A stretch of DNA of 64,000 bases from Sphingobium sp. D43FB (GCF_002312805.1 NZ_NMUA01000018.1:1-64000); one strand, 5' to 3'. Shown: positions 18,776-28,595, counted from the stretch's first letter. The notes: generated by a model from the sequence alone, not told the origin. Translations and numbers: made by a program.

Positions 18776-19707
18776 AGCGCGCCCAGCGCAGCCTCGATAT
18801 CGTCCATCGTCACGATGCTGCGCACGGTGGCATCGGGCGCGATGCGCTTGATCATCGGGGTCAGCACCTTGCCGCCGATTTCGACGAACTCGGTAACGCC
18901 TGCGTCCCACATCGCCGCAACGGACTCGCGCCAGCGCACCCGCCCCGTCACCTGCTCGACCAGCCGCAGCTTGATCTCGTCCGGCTCTGCAATCGGCGCG
19001 GCCAGCACATTGGCATAGACCGGCAGCAGCGGCGCGACCAGCGCGACCTCCGCCAAGGCCTGCGCCATCGCGTCGGCCGCAGGCTGCATCAATTCGCAAT
19101 GGAACGGGGCGGACACCGGCAGCAAGATACCGCGCTTGATGCCATGCTCCTTCACCATCGCCACGGCGCGGTCGATCGCCGCCTTGTGGCCCGAAATCAC
19201 GACCTGGCTTGGATCATTGTCGTTGGCGACGGCACAGACTTCGCCCTGCGCCGCCGCATCCGCCAAAGCCTGCGCCTTTTCGATGTCGGCACCCAGCAAA
19301 GCGGCCATGGCCCCCTCGCCCACCGGCACGGCTTCCTGCATCGCATAGCCACGCCGCTTGAGCAGCCGCGCGGTGGTGCCAGCGTCGAGCGCCTCGGCAG
19401 CGCACAGCGCACTATATTCGCCCAGACTATGCCCAGCGACATAATCGCCCTTCTGCGCGATCGAAAAACCGCCCTCGCGCTGCATAACGCGCAACGTCGC
19501 AATGGCGTTGGCCATGATCGCGGGCTGCGCATTTTCGGTGAGGGTCAGTCGATCCTCCGGTCCTTCGACCATCAACCGAAACAGATGATGCGACAGGGCG
19601 TCATCGACCTCCTGAAACAGCTCCCGCGCGGCGGGACTGGCGTCGGCCAAGGCCTTGCCCATGCCGACCGACTGGCTGCCCTGACCCGGAAATACAAATG
19701 CGCGCAT
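18772..19707 (-). CDS. fabD: Malonyl-CoA:ACP transacylase
   Basis: Loads malonate onto acyl carrier protein for fatty-acid synthesis. The 311-aa protein begins MRAFVFPGQGSQSVGMGKAL, has the nucleophile in AGHSLGEYSALCAA, LPVSAPFHC with the catalytic His, and VEIGGKVLTPMIKRI near the end. The start was set at 19707, with AGAGGA upstream; neighbouring in-frame ATGs at 19710 and 19728 are possible. Its stop overlaps the GTG of the downstream crotonase gene. Confidence 0.96.
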   Translation of the reverse strand: MRAFVFPGQGSQSVGMGKALADASPAARELFQEVDDALSHHLFRLMVEGPEDRLTLTENAQPAIMANAIATLRVMQREGGFSIAQKGDYVAGHSLGEYSALCAAEALDAGTTARLLKRRGYAMQEAVPVGEGAMAALLGADIEKAQALADAAAQGEVCAVANDNDPSQVVISGHKAAIDRAVAMVKEHGIKRGILLPVSAPFHCELMQPAADAMAQALAEVALVAPLLPVYANVLAAPIAEPDEIKLRLVEQVTGRVRWRESVAAMWDAGVTEFVEIGGKVLTPMIKRIAPDATVRSIVTMDDIEAALGAL

Positions 19708-19882
19708 CATCCATCCTCTAACCATCAACCAAAAAAGCGCCGATATTCAACGTCGTTACACTTTGAGACATAAATGCCATTGAGACGTACACGACCCTGC
19801 GGCAGTCAGGTCGCGCACGCTTTCCCGCCATCTGTTCTGGCGCGTGGCGGCCCCTTTAACGATGACGGAGTGCTAGGAAAAG

Positions 19883-21343
19883 GTGCGATATCGCTTTGCA
19901 GGGATATGCGGGACGGCGCTGAGCCTGTCGGCCTGCGCCGTCGGCCCGGACTATCGACCGCCACAGGCCATATCGATGGGGGTGCCCGCCTCCTATTATC
20001 AGAGTGTCGGCACGCCCCAGAATGAGGCCGATCTGGCCCAATGGTGGACCCGGCTCAACGATCCGACGCTCTCGGCCCTGATCGATACGGCCATCGCCAA
20101 CAATCTGGATATCGTCCAGGCCCAGGCGCGGCTGCGGCAAGCGCGCGAAAGCCTGGCACAGACCAACGCCGCCTTCCTGCCGCAGCTCAATGCTTCGGGC
20201 AATGGCGGCAAGAATTACCGCAGCCAGGCGGGCGGCACGCGCGTAGACGACAGCGGAAATGTCATCAGCACCGGTGCCAGCAACTGGTCGAGCAGCTATT
20301 CCGCCAACACATCCGCCAGTTGGCAGATCGACCTGTTCGGCGAACTCTCCCGCTCGGCCGAAGCCGCGCGGGCCGAACTGGCCGGATCGGGCTATGATCT
20401 CGCGACCGTGCGGATGACGATCATCTCCGAACTGGTCACCAACTATGTCCAGGCGCGGCTTGCCCAGGAACAATTGCGCATCGCCCGCGAAACGCAGCAG
20501 GTGCAGCAGGATAATTTCGACATAGCGGGCTGGCGCTTGCAGGCGGGCCTCGTCTCCTCGCTCGATGAACAGCAGGCCCGCGCGCAACTGGCGCAAACCC
20601 GCGCCTCCATCCCGCAGCAGGAAGCGAACCTGCGCGGCAGCCTCAACCGCATCGCCGTCCTGACCGGACAGGCGCCGGGCGAAGCGACCCGCACGCTCGA
20701 AACGCCCGCCCCCATCCCCACCGCCACGTCGCAGATCGCGCTGGGCATCCCCGCCGATACGCTACGCCAGCGACCCGACGTGCGCAGCGCGGAGCGTGCG
20801 CTCGCCGCCGCGACCGCGCGCATCGGCGTGGCCGAAGCGCAACTCTATCCCTCGCTCGGCATCAGCGGCAATCTGGGCACCACGTCAAACGCCTTCAGCG
20901 ATCTGTTCAGCCTGATCACCGGCGGCCTCTTCGCCAATGTGTCGCAAGTCATCTTCGACGGCGGCCGCTTGGCCTCGCAGGTCCGATCGCAACGGGCGGC
21001 GACCGACGCTGCCTTTGCCGCCTACAAGCAAAGCGTGCTGACCGCCCTGGAGGATGTCGAAAATGCCATGGCCTCACTCGCCAGCGCGCGGGCGCGCCAG
21101 ACGGAATTCACCATCGCTTATGATGCGTCGAACAACGCCGCCCTGCTGGCGCGCAGCCAATATCAGGCAGGCCTTATCGACTTCCAGACATTGTCGAATA
21201 GCGAAACCACCCTTTTGAACGCCCGCAACAGCCTCGCCACCGCCCGATCCGACGAAATTCTGGCCATCGCCCGGCTCTATGATGCGCTGGGCGGCGGCTG
21301 GCAGAGCATGGACAACCGCCCCATCGATGAGCAAAAATCATGA
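19883..21343 (+). CDS. Outer-membrane efflux lipoprotein (TolC/OprM-NodT family)
   Basis: Outer-membrane channel of a tripartite exporter, 486 aa. The lipobox ALSLSAC gives acylated Cys18, followed by AVGPDYRPP and two repeats of the coiled-coil OEP domain (for example LDIVQAQARLRQARESLAQTNAAFLPQLNASG and RARIGVAEAQLYPSLGISGNLG-like stretches). The start is GTG with AGGA just upstream. Its stop overlaps the next gene's ATG by four bases, tying it to the adaptor and ABC genes. Confidence 0.93.
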   Translation: MRYRFAGICGTALSLSACAVGPDYRPPQAISMGVPASYYQSVGTPQNEADLAQWWTRLNDPTLSALIDTAIANNLDIVQAQARLRQARESLAQTNAAFLPQLNASGNGGKNYRSQAGGTRVDDSGNVISTGASNWSSSYSANTSASWQIDLFGELSRSAEAARAELAGSGYDLATVRMTIISELVTNYVQARLAQEQLRIARETQQVQQDNFDIAGWRLQAGLVSSLDEQQARAQLAQTRASIPQQEANLRGSLNRIAVLTGQAPGEATRTLETPAPIPTATSQIALGIPADTLRQRPDVRSAERALAAATARIGVAEAQLYPSLGISGNLGTTSNAFSDLFSLITGGLFANVSQVIFDGGRLASQVRSQRAATDAAFAAYKQSVLTALEDVENAMASLASARARQTEFTIAYDASNNAALLARSQYQAGLIDFQTLSNSETTLLNARNSLATARSDEILAIARLYDALGGGWQSMDNRPIDEQKS

Positions 21344-22842
21344 GCAATGACGTGACCACCGATCCGGCCCTCGACGAATTTCTGGGCGCCAAGCCCGCCA
21401 AACCCTGGCGCAAATGGGCGATCCGGGGCGGCATCGGCGTCGCGCTGCTCATCGCCATCCTGTTGGTGTCGCAGTGTTTTTCGGGCGACGACAAACCCAA
21501 CTACGCGACCCGCGAAGTGCGCAAGGGCGACCTGACCGTCGCCGTGTCCGCCACCGGCAACCTCAAGCCCGTCAATCAGGTCGATGTGGGGTCAGAACAG
21601 TCGGGCAAGATCACCGCCGTCTATGTCGACGTCAATGATCGGGTGACGCGCGGTCAGCGGCTCGCCGAACTCGACACCCGCCGCCTGGTCGACTCCGTGA
21701 ACCAGAACCGCTCACAGGTCTCGGCTTCGCAAGCCAGCGTCGCGCAGGCGCAGGCCCAGGTCGCGCTCGCCAAGGCGACCCTCGACCGCCAACTCAACGT
21801 CTATCAATTGTCCGGCGGCAAGGTGCCCGCCAAGACGGAAATCGACACGGCCCGCGCCAATTATGAGGGCGCGGTCGCCAGCCTGCGGTCGGCGCAGGCG
21901 CAGGTCGATGTGTCCCGTGCGCAGCTCTCGTCTGCCCAAACCAACCTCTCGATCGCCCAGATCGTCTCGCCGGTAACCGGCGTGGTCCTCTCGCGCGATA
22001 TCGAGCCGGGCCAGACCGTCGCAGCCTCCTTCAACGCGCCGGTGCTGTTCACCATCGCCGAAGACCTGACCCAGATGGAGGTCGAAGTGTCGGTCGATGA
22101 AGCCGATGTCGGCCAGGTCAAGGACGGCCAGAACGCGACCTTCGCGGTGGACGCCTTCCCCGGTCGCACCTTTCCCGCAAAGGTGGCCCGCGTCAATGTC
22201 GGCTCGAACGCCAGCAGCACCTCGTCAACCTCTACGACCACCACCAGCACGACCGGCACCGTGGTCGCCTACACCGCCGTTCTGACGGTGAATAACGAAG
22301 ATGAAACGCTGCGCCCCGGCATGACCGCGACCGCCGACATCGTGACGCAGGAATTGCGCGACGTGCTGCTCATTCCCAACAGCGCGCTGCGCTTCAAGCC
22401 CAGCGCAGGCGCAAAGGGCGGCGGCATCACCAGCGTCCTGCCCGGCCCCGGCCGGATGCGGCGCGGCGGCAATGCGCGCCAGGTCAATTTCGGCGCAGGC
22501 AGCAGCCAGACCGTCTATGTGCTGGGCGAGGATGGCAATCCCAAGGCGGTGCAAGTCACCATCGGCGCCAGCGACGGATCGCGCACCGCCATCACCGGCG
22601 GCGAGATCAAGGAAGGGATGCGCGTCATCACCGGGCAATTGGCAGCGGGCCAGGAAGCCCCGGCCGAGGACCAGCGCCCCGCTGCAACCGATGCCAAGGC
22701 CCCCGATCGCCAGCGCAATCCGGCAACGGACGGCAAGCCCGCCAGCGTCGGCTCGCTCGGCAATTCGGGCGACAAGGCCCCCGAAACCGCCCCCGTCGCC
22801 CCCACCGAAACGCGCGGCACTGGCCGGCCGAGCGGGACGTAA
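21340..22842 (+). CDS. MacA-like periplasmic adaptor (HlyD/RND family)
   Basis: Membrane-fusion protein linking the inner-membrane ABC pump to the outer channel; 500 aa. A single N-terminal membrane segment (GGIGVALLIAILLVSQCF) precedes the lipoyl half NQVDVGSEQSGKITAVYVDVNDRVTRGQ, a long coiled-coil hairpin and beta-barrel part ITAVVLSRDIEPGQTVAASF-type sequence. A Ser/Thr-rich stretch of about 15 residues near 290-305 and an acidic/Pro-rich C-terminal tail are extra. Operon member between the lipoprotein and ATPase genes. Confidence 0.9.
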   Translation: MSNDVTTDPALDEFLGAKPAKPWRKWAIRGGIGVALLIAILLVSQCFSGDDKPNYATREVRKGDLTVAVSATGNLKPVNQVDVGSEQSGKITAVYVDVNDRVTRGQRLAELDTRRLVDSVNQNRSQVSASQASVAQAQAQVALAKATLDRQLNVYQLSGGKVPAKTEIDTARANYEGAVASLRSAQAQVDVSRAQLSSAQTNLSIAQIVSPVTGVVLSRDIEPGQTVAASFNAPVLFTIAEDLTQMEVEVSVDEADVGQVKDGQNATFAVDAFPGRTFPAKVARVNVGSNASSTSSTSTTTTSTTGTVVAYTAVLTVNNEDETLRPGMTATADIVTQELRDVLLIPNSALRFKPSAGAKGGGITSVLPGPGRMRRGGNARQVNFGAGSSQTVYVLGEDGNPKAVQVTIGASDGSRTAITGGEIKEGMRVITGQLAAGQEAPAEDQRPAATDAKAPDRQRNPATDGKPASVGSLGNSGDKAPETAPVAPTETRGTGRPSGT

Positions 22843-22847
22843 GGCGC

Positions 22848-23549
<702 letters not shown>

Positions 23550-23566
23550 TGGGGATAGCAATCAAG

Positions 23567-23733
23567 CCTTCTCCCCGCGGGGGAGAAGGATACGCAGCCT
23601 TAGGCGCGAAGCGACTTAGGCGGAGTTGGAAGAGGGGGGCATGCCCTCGCGGCGGATCGCTGCCCCCTCTCCAAGCGGCGCTAGCCAGCAAGCTGGCAAG
23701 CGCCGCTATCCTCTCCCCAAAGGGGCGAGGAGA
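23567..23733. repeat. Palindromic repeat inside the efflux operon, CCTCCCCC-like family
   Basis: Opens with CCTTCTCCCC-GCG-GGGGAGAAGG and closes with CCTCTCCCCAAAGGGGCGAGG; internal AAGCGGCGCTAGCCAGC and GCTGGCAAGCGCCGC arms pair as well. It lies exactly between the ATPase and permease genes, and its right end supplies the GAGGAGA ribosome-binding site of the permease. Confidence 0.8.
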
Positions 23734-23739
23734 CTTCGG

Positions 23740-24945
23740 ATGCTAGGCACCACCATCACCCTCGCCTTCCGCGCGATCAACCGGCACAAGTTGCGCAGCT
23801 TCCTCACGACGCTCGGCATCATCATCGGCGTCGCCGCGGTCGTGACCATGGTAACGCTGGGCAATGGCGCGACCGCCGCCGTGCGTGAGCAGATCAGCTC
23901 GCTCGGCGCCAATGTCCTGCAATTGCGGCCCGGCCAGGGCTTTGGTCGCGGCGGCGGCGGCCCGCGCCCGCCCGATTTCAAGCCCGCCGACCTCACCGCC
24001 ATCCAGAACCAGTTGACCGGCGTGCGCGCCGTCGCGCCGCTGGTACAATCGAGCGGCACCGCCATCTATGAAGGCAATAACTGGTCCACCACCGTCTATG
24101 GCACGACATCGGCCTATTCCGAGGTGCAGCAATGGACCACAGATGTCGGCCGCCTGTTCCTGCCGGAAGAAGAAGAGGCCGGTCGTCCGGTCTGCATCAT
24201 CGGCAATACCGTGCGCACCAACCTGTTCCAGGGCGCGGACCCGGTGGGTAAGCGGATGCGGATCAAGGGCATTTCCTGCCAGGTGATCGGCGCGCTCAAA
24301 ACACGCGGCCAGGGCGGCTTTGGCGATCAGGACGATGTCGTCGTCATGCCGATCAAATTCGTCCAACGCCGCTTCACCGGCGACCGCGACATCAGCCAGA
24401 TCATGGTCGCGGTGGACGATGCCTATGACACCAGCACCGTGCAGACGAGCCTGGAAGAACTGATGCGCGAACGGCGCAAGATCAAAGCCGGGTCCGAAGA
24501 CAATTTCAACGTCTTCGACACCAAGCAGATTAGCGACACCTTGACCGGCACCACCACCATCCTGACCCAGATCGTCGGCGCCGTGGCCGCCATCTCGCTG
24601 CTCGTCGGCGGCATCGGCATCATGAACATCATGCTGGTGTCCGTGACCGAGCGGACCCGCGAAATCGGCATCCGCCTCGCCATCGGTGCCGTCGCGCGCG
24701 AAGTGCTGATGCAGTTCCTGGTCGAAGCGATCGTGCTGTCCTGCCTCGGCGGCCTGATCGGGCTGTTACTGGCGCTGGCCGCAACCGCCGCCATCGCCCC
24801 GCTGATGCAGGTGCCCTTCCTCTTCGACATCAAGGTCAACCTGATCGCCTTCGTCTTTTCGGCGGCGATCGGCGTCGTGTTCGGCTATTTCCCCGCCCGA
24901 CGCGCAGCCGCCCTCAACCCCATCGACGCCCTGCGGCACGAGTAA
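23740..24945 (+). CDS. MacB-type ABC transporter permease
   Basis: Inner-membrane permease, 401 aa, with the FtsX/MacB layout: one N-terminal membrane helix (FLTTLGIIIGVAAVVTMVTLG), a large periplasmic domain, then three C-terminal helices including LVGGIGIMNIMLVSVTERTREIGIRLA and FFPARRAAALNPIDALRHE-type ending. GAGGAGA precedes the ATG at 23740; an in-frame upstream ATG at 23626 would translate the palindromic repeat. Substrate unknown; macrolides, peptides or lipids are possible for this class. Confidence 0.92.
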   Translation: MLGTTITLAFRAINRHKLRSFLTTLGIIIGVAAVVTMVTLGNGATAAVREQISSLGANVLQLRPGQGFGRGGGGPRPPDFKPADLTAIQNQLTGVRAVAPLVQSSGTAIYEGNNWSTTVYGTTSAYSEVQQWTTDVGRLFLPEEEEAGRPVCIIGNTVRTNLFQGADPVGKRMRIKGISCQVIGALKTRGQGGFGDQDDVVVMPIKFVQRRFTGDRDISQIMVAVDDAYDTSTVQTSLEELMRERRKIKAGSEDNFNVFDTKQISDTLTGTTTILTQIVGAVAAISLLVGGIGIMNIMLVSVTERTREIGIRLAIGAVAREVLMQFLVEAIVLSCLGGLIGLLLALAATAAIAPLMQVPFLFDIKVNLIAFVFSAAIGVVFGYFPARRAAALNPIDALRHE

Positions 24946-24956
24946 GAAATCCGTTC

Positions 24957-25006
24957 ATCCTCCCCCGGCGGGGGAGGTGGCTGGCGCAGCCAGACGGAGG
25001 GGTGTG
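24957..25006. repeat. Palindromic repeat, CCTCCCCC family (short copy)
   Basis: CCTCCCCC-GGC-GGGGGAGG hairpin followed by TGGCTGGCGCAGCCAGACGG, the half-unit of the larger copy at 47804-47921. Together with the next two repeats it fills the 480-bp gap between the permease and the RcnB-like gene, in which no coding region is apparent. Confidence 0.7.
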
Positions 25007-25017
25007 CAGCTATCGAT

Positions 25018-25251
25018 CTAGAGCGGGATGACGTTAAGTCGCATTACTCCGTTCGCCCTGAGTAGGGGCTGAGCTTGTCGAAGACCCGTATCGAAGGGTC
25101 GGCTACGCTGTATATCCTTCGATACGCCATTTGCCCTTCGGTCGTCTGCGACTCCGACTTCGCTCAATGCCTGTCCTGAGCGCCTGCCTTGGCAGGCAGT
25201 CGAAGGGGCTACTCAGGACGAACGGTTCTGAGTAAAGTCATCACGCTCTAG
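25018..25251. repeat. Nested palindromic repeats
   Basis: The outer arms are CTAGAGCGGGATGACGTTAA (from 25018) and a near-perfect inverted copy at 25231-25251. Between them lies a full unit of the CCGTTCG...CGAACGG family (25049-25225), including CTTGTCGAAG and CTTCG arms and an extra GCCTGCCTTGGCAGGC hairpin near 25181. One repeat family appears to have landed within another. Confidence 0.75.
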
Positions 25252-25425
25252 CGCCCAAACCCCTGAAATCCGGCCATTCCTGAACAGCCATTCAGCCCAA
25301 ACACCCACTTGATACAATTTCCGACACTCTTTGCCCCTTCTCGGCACATCCCCGCGACAAGCGGGGCCTATCTCTGTCTTCGACGCCAGAGACGGCGCCC
25401 GAAACACAGGCAAAGGAGCAAATAT

Positions 25426-25872
25426 ATGTTCAAGAAGATCATCATGGCCCTGGCCACCACCACCCTGGTCGCCAGCCCCCTCATCAGCGCGCAGGCGCAG
25501 GCACAAAGCTACGGCGCGCAGCATCGCCAGGAACAGACCCGCACGGTCGTCAAGCAAAAACCCAACGGCCGCACCGTGGTCAAGCAGAAGACCGTCGTGA
25601 ACAAGCCCGTCGTGCGCAACAATGGCAATGTCGTGTATCGCGGCAACGCCTATCAACCGAACCGCGCCGCCGTGGTCAATCACCGCTGGGCCAAGGGTCA
25701 GCGCTTCGACCGTCGCCAGGCGACCAACTATCGGGTGATCAACAACTATAGCGGCTATCGCCTCAACGCCCCGCCGCGCGGCTATCAGTGGGTCCAGTCG
25801 GGTAACGACGCGGTCCTGATCGCCCTCACCAGCGGCATCATCGGCGCGGTCATCGGCGGCGCGATCCGCTAA
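25426..25872 (+). CDS. RcnB-family periplasmic protein
   Basis: A 148-aa exported protein with a signal peptide (KKIIMALATTTLVASPLISAQAQA). The mature part has a basic, Asn/Val-rich stretch and the RcnB-type C-terminus RVINNYSGYRLNAPPRGYQWVQSGNDAVLIALTSGII. E. coli RcnB helps nickel/cobalt homeostasis; that role is not implied by any neighbour here. The start has AAAGGAG 8 nt upstream. Confidence 0.85.
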   Translation: MFKKIIMALATTTLVASPLISAQAQAQSYGAQHRQEQTRTVVKQKPNGRTVVKQKTVVNKPVVRNNGNVVYRGNAYQPNRAAVVNHRWAKGQRFDRRQATNYRVINNYSGYRLNAPPRGYQWVQSGNDAVLIALTSGIIGAVIGGAIR

Positions 25873-25906
25873 ATCCCATACCTCCCACCAGCCGGAGGGT
25901 CGCATG

Positions 25907-25942
25907 GATGCCCCAGGGGTTCTCTCTCCCCCCTGGGGCATC
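25907..25942 (+). terminator. Strong hairpin after the RcnB-like gene
   Basis: GATGCCCCAGGGG (25907-25919) pairs perfectly with CCCCTGGGGCATC (25930-25942) around a 10-nt pyrimidine-rich loop. There is no T tract, so it may stop or protect transcripts rather than be a classical terminator. Confidence 0.5.
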
Positions 25943-26023
25943 GTCATGTCTGATCCAGGTTAAATACCCCATATTAAGGGGTTTTCTCCTATAAGATACC
26001 AAAGCGCCGAGCCGGGACCATCC

Positions 26024-26434
26024 ATGCCACTGCATCAGATCATGTATATCAGCACCGTCGTCGGCACGGTCACGCCGCAGGAATGCGCTGAAGTCGCGCA
26101 ACTCTCTGCCGTCAACAATCAGCGCGACGATGTGACTGGCCTCCTGCTGTTCAACTCGCGCCGCTTCCTCCAGGTGCTGGAAGGGCCAAGGGACGCCGTC
26201 GAACGCATCTTCGCCCGCATCTATGACGACCCCCGCCACCGCGCCGTCGTCAAGCTGCGCGAAGGCACGATCGAGACACGCGAATTTGGCCAATGGGCCA
26301 TGGCCTATGACGACCCCGCCCGGCCTTCGCACAGCTTGAAAGATAAGGTCGCCACGCTGCTGGAACGGGCCGGCCCCTCGACCCGCGCCCATTTCATCGG
26401 CTCGGCGGACTTGCACCGCTCGGCCACCCGATAA
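26024..26434 (+). CDS. Single-domain BLUF blue-light photoreceptor
   Basis: FAD-binding BLUF protein, 136 aa, with little beyond the sensor domain. The photocycle residues are in place: Tyr8 (IMYIS), Asn31/Asn32 (NNQRDDVTG), Gln50 (RFLQVLEG), and Trp91/Met93 (FGQWAMAYDD). The output must pass to a partner protein by contact; none is encoded next door. An ATG at 26024 follows a GAGCCGGGA stretch. It is convergent with the gntP-like gene, 4 bp apart. Confidence 0.93.
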   Translation: MPLHQIMYISTVVGTVTPQECAEVAQLSAVNNQRDDVTGLLLFNSRRFLQVLEGPRDAVERIFARIYDDPRHRAVVKLREGTIETREFGQWAMAYDDPARPSHSLKDKVATLLERAGPSTRAHFIGSADLHRSATR

Positions 26435-26438
26435 GGGA

Positions 26439-27839
26439 TCAGACCAGCCCGGTCAGATAATAGACCGCGATCACGACAAAGACGGTCAGCGTCTTGATCA
26501 GCGTCAGCGCGAAAATATCCTTATAAGCCTGCCGATGGGTCAGCCCCGTCACCGCGAGTAGCGTGATGACCGCGCCATTATGCGGCAAACTATCCATCCC
26601 CCCCGAAGCCATCGACGCCACCCGGTGCAACACCTCCCGCGGGATGCCCGCCGCATCGCCCGCCAGCATGAACTGGTCCGCCATCGCCGCCAGCGCGATC
26701 GACAGGCCACCCGATGCCGATCCGGTGATCCCGGCGAGCGAGGTCACCGTAATCGCCTCGTTTATCAACGGATTGGGGATCGCCTTGAGCGCCTCCTTGA
26801 CGACCAGAAAACCGGGCAGCGCCGCGATCACCGCCCCGAACCCATATTCCACCGCCGTATTCACCCCCGCCAGCAAAGCCCCGCCAACCGCCGCCTTCGC
26901 CCCCTCGGCAAAGCGCTTGGCCACCGTCCGAAACGCGAAGGCAAGGATCGTCGCAATGCCGAGCAGCAATGCGCCTTCGACCGCCCATAGCGCGGACACC
27001 TGCGCCACCTGCACCTCCACCGGCGCAGCCATCCCCACCAGTGACAAAGTGACAACATCGCCGCTCACCCAGCGCGGGATCGCCATCGTCAGCACCAGAT
27101 TGCCGACCCCCACCACCAACAGCGGCAGCAGCGCGATCAGCGGATGCACCGGGGCGGCATCCTCCACCGGCTCCGGCTCGTTCACCAGCGTTTCAGGCGC
27201 ACCATAGCCCTCGCCCGCCGCCATCAACGTCCGCCGCCGCCAGCCAAGATAGGCCAGTCCCATCACCGCGATACAGACCGAACCGATCGTCCCCAGCACC
27301 GGCGCGGCCCAGGTGGTCGTGCCAAAGAAGCTGGTCGGAATGATATTCTGGATCTGCGGCGTTCCGGGCAGCGCATCCATGGTGAAGGTAATCGCGCCCA
27401 GGCCGATGGTCGCGGGCACCAGCCGCTTGGGAATGTCGGCGCGGCGGAACATCTCGGCGGCAAAGGGATAGACGGCGAACACCGCGACGAACACCGACAC
27501 CCCGCCATAGGTCAGCAACGCCGTCACCAGCATGATCGCGGGAATCGCCCGCCCCGCGCCCACCACGCCGATCACCGCCGTCACGATCGCGCGGGAAAAA
27601 CCCGAAATCTCGACCAGCTTGCCAAACAGCGCGCCGAGCAAAAACACAGGGAAATAGAGTTTCAGAAAACTCGCCACCTTCTCCATGAACAGGCCGGAAA
27701 AGGCGGCGGGCACGGCGGCCGGATCAGTCAGCAACACCGCCAGCATCGCCAGCAACGGCGCCATGATGATGACGCTCATCCCCCGATAGGCCGCGATCAT
27801 CAGCAGGATCAGTGATAGTGCCGCAATGCCGACTGCCAT
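26439..27839 (-). CDS. GntP-family permease
   Basis: Inner-membrane carboxylate/sugar-acid:proton symporter related to gluconate transporters, 466 aa with about 12 hydrophobic segments. Visible features include AYRGMSVIIMAPLLAMLAVLL, FPVFLLGALFGKLVEISGFSRAI, TGSASGGLSIAL and SGGMDSLPHNGAVITLLAVTG, all typical of the family. The start at 27839 has GGAGG upstream; a longer frame to 27932 would read a palindromic repeat. The substrate is unknown, with no sugar-acid enzymes nearby. Confidence 0.9.
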   Translation of the reverse strand: MAVGIAALSLILLMIAAYRGMSVIIMAPLLAMLAVLLTDPAAVPAAFSGLFMEKVASFLKLYFPVFLLGALFGKLVEISGFSRAIVTAVIGVVGAGRAIPAIMLVTALLTYGGVSVFVAVFAVYPFAAEMFRRADIPKRLVPATIGLGAITFTMDALPGTPQIQNIIPTSFFGTTTWAAPVLGTIGSVCIAVMGLAYLGWRRRTLMAAGEGYGAPETLVNEPEPVEDAAPVHPLIALLPLLVVGVGNLVLTMAIPRWVSGDVVTLSLVGMAAPVEVQVAQVSALWAVEGALLLGIATILAFAFRTVAKRFAEGAKAAVGGALLAGVNTAVEYGFGAVIAALPGFLVVKEALKAIPNPLINEAITVTSLAGITGSASGGLSIALAAMADQFMLAGDAAGIPREVLHRVASMASGGMDSLPHNGAVITLLAVTGLTHRQAYKDIFALTLIKTLTVFVVIAVYYLTGLV

Positions 27840-27872
27840 ACGCTCATTCCCTCCGCGCTCACACACCCCACC

Positions 27873-27986
27873 CCGTTCGTCCTGAGTAGCCGCTGAGCTT
27901 GTCGAAGTGGCGTATCGAAGGACAGGAGCCAAGCCAACCCTTCGATAGGAGGCTTCGACGCGCTCAGCCTCTACTCAGGGCGAACG
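27873..27986. repeat. Palindromic repeat, CCGTTCGTCCTGAGTA family
   Basis: Starts CCGTTCGTCCTGAGTAGCCG and ends CTACTCAGGGCGAACGG, with GCTTGTCGAAG internal arms. It separates the divergent GntP-like and rpsF genes, which could insulate their promoters. Confidence 0.85.
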
Positions 27987-28157
27987 GAGCAGGATTCCAT
28001 CTCTCCTTGCCTTTCCCCCACATTTCCGCCATAGGCCCGCCTTCGCGACGGACCGGGGTGACTCGCTCTAGTGCGAAGATACGGAACGAGACGACAGCCG
28101 GAGGGGCGCTGCACATGGGGTGCGCGTCAGCAATCGGCCAACAGAAAAGGCATTATC

Positions 28158-28595
28158 ATGGCTCTGTACGAGCATGTGTTCCTTGCGCGCCAGGATCTGG
28201 CACAGGCGCAGGTGGACGCGCTGGCGGAAATCGCCACCAAGATCGTCGAAGAGAATGAAGGCAAGGTTACCAAGGTCGAGACCTGGGGTCTGCGTTCGCT
28301 CGCCTACAAGATCGCGAAGAACCGCAAGGCGCACTACGTCATGCTGAACATCGACGCGCCGGGCAATGTGATCGCGGAGCTGGAGCGCCAGACCCAGATC
28401 AACGAAGACATCATCCGCTACATGACCGTCAAGGTCGACGAGCTGGAAACCGGCCCGTCGGTGATGATGCGCAAGCAGGAGCGTTCGGAACGTGGTGATC
28501 GCGGTCCCCGCGGCGACCGTGGCGATCGTGGCCCGCGCGAAGATCGTGGTGATCGTGGCCCGCGCCGCGACCGCGAAGAAACCGCTGGCGAATAA
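28158..28595 (+). CDS. rpsF: 30S ribosomal protein S6
   Basis: Small-subunit protein S6 (145 aa) that pairs with S18. The fold begins [20 protein letters not shown] and includes [28 protein letters not shown]. After residue 110 comes a tail of Arg/Asp/Gly repeats (units like DRGPRGDRG and EDRGDRGPR) longer than in E. coli. The start at 28158 is preceded by AAAAGG; an in-frame ATG at 28071 is a poor alternative. First gene of rpsF-rpsR-rplI. Confidence 0.96.
   Translation: MALYEHVFLARQDLAQAQVDALAEIATKIVEENEGKVTKVETWGLRSLAYKIAKNRKAHYVMLNIDAPGNVIAELERQTQINEDIIRYMTVKVDELETGPSVMMRKQERSERGDRGPRGDRGDRGPREDRGDRGPRRDREETAGE

Noticed and set aside
18776..19099. Long N-terminal extension of the crotonase-like protein
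   Set aside because: The extension is out-of-frame fabD sequence; the GTG at 18775 gives a normal crotonase start.
28006..28035. TTGCCT-18-CATAGG promoter for rpsF
   Set aside because: Motifs are weak and the spacer is 18 bp; not strong enough to annotate.
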